Assembly: GCF_020594515.1 (NCBI RefSeq)
Contig: NZ_JAJCTH010000001.1
Location: 248,001-312,000 of the forward strand
Reading direction: 5' to 3'
Origin: Rhodoferax sp. U2-2l
GTDB taxonomy: Bacteria > Pseudomonadota > Gammaproteobacteria > Burkholderiales > Burkholderiaceae_C
Length of the DNA stretch: 64,000 nt
In this document: piece after piece, positions 61,809 to 64,000 of the stretch
How the letters are laid out: each line of letters opens with the position of its first letter
Numbering within the stretch: position 1 is the stretch's first letter
Notes under the pieces: generated by a model
What the model was told of the DNA's origin: nothing
The model's input: only the letters and a program-made list of their open reading frames with translations
The model's database searches: none
Program-made: the position numbers and the translations under genes

Positions 61809-63905
61809 ATGTCCGCTGACTACACCGTGCAAGGCCCGGTGGCTTTGATCACCTTGAACAACCCGCCCGTCAACGGCCTGGGCCTGGCCACTCGGGTGGC
61901 GCTGACCGATGGCCTGGCGCGTGCCTTGGCTGATGAGGCGGTCACCGCCATCGTGATCACTGGCGCGGGCAAGGCATTTTCCGGCGGGGCCGACATCACC
62001 GAATTCGGTTCCCCCAAAGCCTTTCAGGAGCCCAACCTGTTGAGCGTGATTCTGGCGCTCGAAGCTTCGCCGAAGCCCGTGATTGCCGCCGTGCACAGCG
62101 TGTGTATGGGCGGCGGGCTGGAGCTGGCGCTGGGCTGCCATTACCGCATCGCCGCACTCGGCTGCCAGGTGGCGCTGCCCGAGGTCAAGCTGGGTCTGCT
62201 GCCCGGCGCCGGGGGCACCCAGCGCCTGCCACGCGCGCTGGGCGTGGAACCCGCGCTGAACATGATCGTGAGCGGCGAGCCGGTCAAGAGTGAACATCTG
62301 TTGGCACTGCCGGGCCAGAAGCTGTTTGACAAACTGGCCATGTCGCCCGACACCCTGCTGGCAGAAGCGCTGGCCTTTGCCCTGGAGGTTGCCAACGTGC
62401 GCCCGCTGCCGCTGGTGCGCCATCTGCCCTGCAAGCACCCGCAAGGCGACGGTTATTTTCAGTTTGCCCGCAACATGGTCAAGGGCATGGCCAAACACTT
62501 TCCGGCACCGCTCAAGTGCATTGACGCAGTGCAGGCGGCCACGCAAAAGACGTTTGTGGACGGCATGGCTTTTGAGCGCGACACCTTCCTGAACCTGATG
62601 TGGACGCCCGAGCACCGCGCGCTCAAACACCTGTTCCTGGCCGAGCGCGCAGCGTCCAAAGTGCCGGATGTTCCCGCAGATACGGGGCTTCGAGCGATCC
62701 ACAGCGTCGCAGTCATCGGCTCGGGCACCATGGGTGGCGGCATTGCGATGAACTTTTTGAACGCCGGTGTGCCGGTCACGATCCTGGAAGCCCAACCCGA
62801 GGCGCTGGCGCGCGGGCTGGCCACGATCCGCAAGAACTACGAATCACAGGTCAAAAAAGGCAAGCTCAAGCCCGACAAACTTGAGCAACGTTTGGCGCTG
62901 CTCAGCACCACCCTGAGTTACGACGACCTGAAAGATGCCGACTTGGTGATCGAAGCCGTGTTTGAAGACATGGGCGTGAAAGAAGCCGTGTTCCGCGAGC
63001 TGGACCGCGTGATGAAGCCCGGCGCCATCCTGGCCAGCAACACCTCCACGCTGGACTTGAACCACATCGCCGCCATCACCCAGCGGCCGCAAGACGTGGT
63101 GGGCCTGCACTTCTTCAGCCCGGCCAATGTCATGAAGCTGCTGGAAGTGGTGCGCGGTGACAAGACCGCCAAAGACGTGCTCGCCACCGTGCTGGCCTTG
63201 GCCAAAAAGATCAAAAAGACGGCGGTGGTGTCGGGCGTGTGCGACGGCTTCATCGGTAACCGCATGGTGGACCCCTACATCCGCCAGGCCGGTTTTCTGC
63301 TGGACGAAGGCTGCACGCCAGCGCAGGTGGACCGGGCGATGGAGAAATTCGGCATGGCCATGGGGCCGTTTCGCATGAGCGACCTGGCGGGCAACGACAT
63401 CGGCTGGGCCATCCGCAAGCGTCGTTACGTGGAGGCACCGCAGGTCAAATACAGCCGCACAGCCGACCTGCTGTGCGAACAAGGCCGCTTCGGCCAGAAA
63501 ACCGGCGCGGGTTGGTACGACTACCTGCCCGGCAAACGCGACGCGGTGCCCAGCGCCCAGGTGGTGCAGATGATTGAAGAGCACCGCGCCAGTCTGGGCA
63601 TCACCCCGCGCAAAATTTCTGACGACGAGATCGTGCAGCGGCTGGTGTATGCGCTGGTCAACGAAGGCGCCCGCATCCTGGAGGACGGCATCGCCAACAA
63701 GTCCAGCGACATCGACATCGTCTACATCTATGGTTACGGCTTTCCGGTGCACCGCGGCGGCCCGATGCATTACGCCAACGAGGTCGGTCTGTTCAACGTG
63801 GTGGCGGCCATGCAGCGGTTTGCGCATAACCAGCTGGACGATGCCAGCTTCTGGCAACCCGCGCCGCTGCTGCAGCGGCTGGTGGCAGCGGGCAGCACCC
63901 TTTGA
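61809..63905 (+). CDS. Trifunctional-type enoyl-CoA hydratase/3-hydroxyacyl-CoA dehydrogenase
   Basis: A 698-residue fusion. The N-terminal crotonase part (about 1-190) has [16 protein letters not shown] and [15 protein letters not shown]; the middle is 3-hydroxyacyl-CoA dehydrogenase NAD-binding, with [16 protein letters not shown] and [14 protein letters not shown]; the C-terminal domain has [19 protein letters not shown] and [13 protein letters not shown]. It carries out the two middle steps of beta-oxidation. AAAAGGAAAG precedes the ATG. A thiolase gene follows after 45 bases. Confidence 0.9.
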   Translation: MSADYTVQGPVALITLNNPPVNGLGLATRVALTDGLARALADEAVTAIVITGAGKAFSGGADITEFGSPKAFQEPNLLSVILALEASPKPVIAAVHSVCMGGGLELALGCHYRIAALGCQVALPEVKLGLLPGAGGTQRLPRALGVEPALNMIVSGEPVKSEHLLALPGQKLFDKLAMSPDTLLAEALAFALEVANVRPLPLVRHLPCKHPQGDGYFQFARNMVKGMAKHFPAPLKCIDAVQAATQKTFVDGMAFERDTFLNLMWTPEHRALKHLFLAERAASKVPDVPADTGLRAIHSVAVIGSGTMGGGIAMNFLNAGVPVTILEAQPEALARGLATIRKNYESQVKKGKLKPDKLEQRLALLSTTLSYDDLKDADLVIEAVFEDMGVKEAVFRELDRVMKPGAILASNTSTLDLNHIAAITQRPQDVVGLHFFSPANVMKLLEVVRGDKTAKDVLATVLALAKKIKKTAVVSGVCDGFIGNRMVDPYIRQAGFLLDEGCTPAQVDRAMEKFGMAMGPFRMSDLAGNDIGWAIRKRRYVEAPQVKYSRTADLLCEQGRFGQKTGAGWYDYLPGKRDAVPSAQVVQMIEEHRASLGITPRKISDDEIVQRLVYALVNEGARILEDGIANKSSDIDIVYIYGYGFPVHRGGPMHYANEVGLFNVVAAMQRFAHNQLDDASFWQPAPLLQRLVAAGSTL

Positions 63906-63950
63906 CGCCGTCGGTTCGACATCTGCAAGCTATCCCTACAGGAACACACC

Positions 63951-64000
63951 ATGACCTCTGCCGTGATCGTCTCCACCGCCCGCACGCCGCTTGCCAAAAG
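63951..64000 (+). CDS. Acetyl-CoA acyltransferase (thiolase), 3' end outside window
   Basis: Only the first 16 codons are inside the window: MTSAVIVSTARTPLAK, the usual thiolase N-terminus. AGGAAC precedes the ATG. Position right after the FadB-like gene supports a beta-oxidation thiolase that cleaves 3-ketoacyl-CoA. The family call rests on this short stretch and context. Confidence 0.8.
   Translation, partial: MTSAVIVSTARTPLAK

Overview
The window is a GC-rich bacterial chromosome segment. Gene content and protein style point to a betaproteobacterium of the order Burkholderiales, most likely a Comamonadaceae member of the Rhodoferax/Polaromonas type. This placement rests on recognised protein families: ccoISNOQP with a CydR/FNR-type regulator and hemN, a smc-zipA-ligA string, beta-proteobacterial PurL, and a GC-rich REP-like element typical of that family. 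No marker gene fixes the species. No rRNA, tRNA, CRISPR array or intact transposase was seen.

Layout. 1-9.0 kb: 3' end of ilvD, a structured intergenic repeat, lgt, a crotonase, a malonyl-CoA synthetase-like ligase, then a large hybrid histidine kinase followed by an HD-GYP response regulator. 9.0-18.7 kb: a micro-aerobic respiration island holding uspA, the copper ATPase ccoI, ccoS, the cbb3 oxidase ccoNOQP, fixH, fnr, hemN and a TauE/SafE-like membrane protein. FNR-type boxes precede ccoN and lie between fnr and hemN. 18.7-29.3 kb: a structured gap with a minus-strand terminator, dusA, smc, zipA, an unusual ligA fused in an operon to a BRCT gene, a VapBC-type toxin-antitoxin pair and def. 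29.3-37.2 kb: glnD and map on the minus strand, then purL carrying an in-frame repeat insertion. 37.2-49.3 kb: a small membrane protein, a decayed HigA-like antitoxin, a GGDEF-EAL protein, a lipid kinase, a phosphoesterase, a Na+/Ca2+ exchanger, a TerB-like protein, an NhaR-like LysR regulator, a U32 peptidase, a DUF2062 protein and a truncated DUF1624 gene. 49.4-53.0 kb: a minus-strand run selO-msrB-yciB-bolA-parvulin. 53.1-64.0 kb: a diguanylate cyclase fused to hemerythrin, an acyl-CoA synthetase, livHMGF without a binding protein, a DUF336 protein, a FadB-like fusion enzyme and the start of a thiolase.

How the parts work together. The 9-18.7 kb block is a coherent oxygen-limitation module: terminal oxidase, its copper and assembly factors, oxygen-independent heme synthesis and the FeS oxygen sensor. 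The hemerythrin-diguanylate cyclase, the HD-GYP regulator and the GGDEF-EAL protein add c-di-GMP signalling that may also respond to oxygen or redox. The right end is a fatty-acid or acyl-CoA catabolic region around an ABC importer. The most unusual features are the chimeric-looking 3' half of ligA with its BRCT partner, the REP-like insertion inside purL, and the possible minus-strand RNA near 18.7-19.0 kb.
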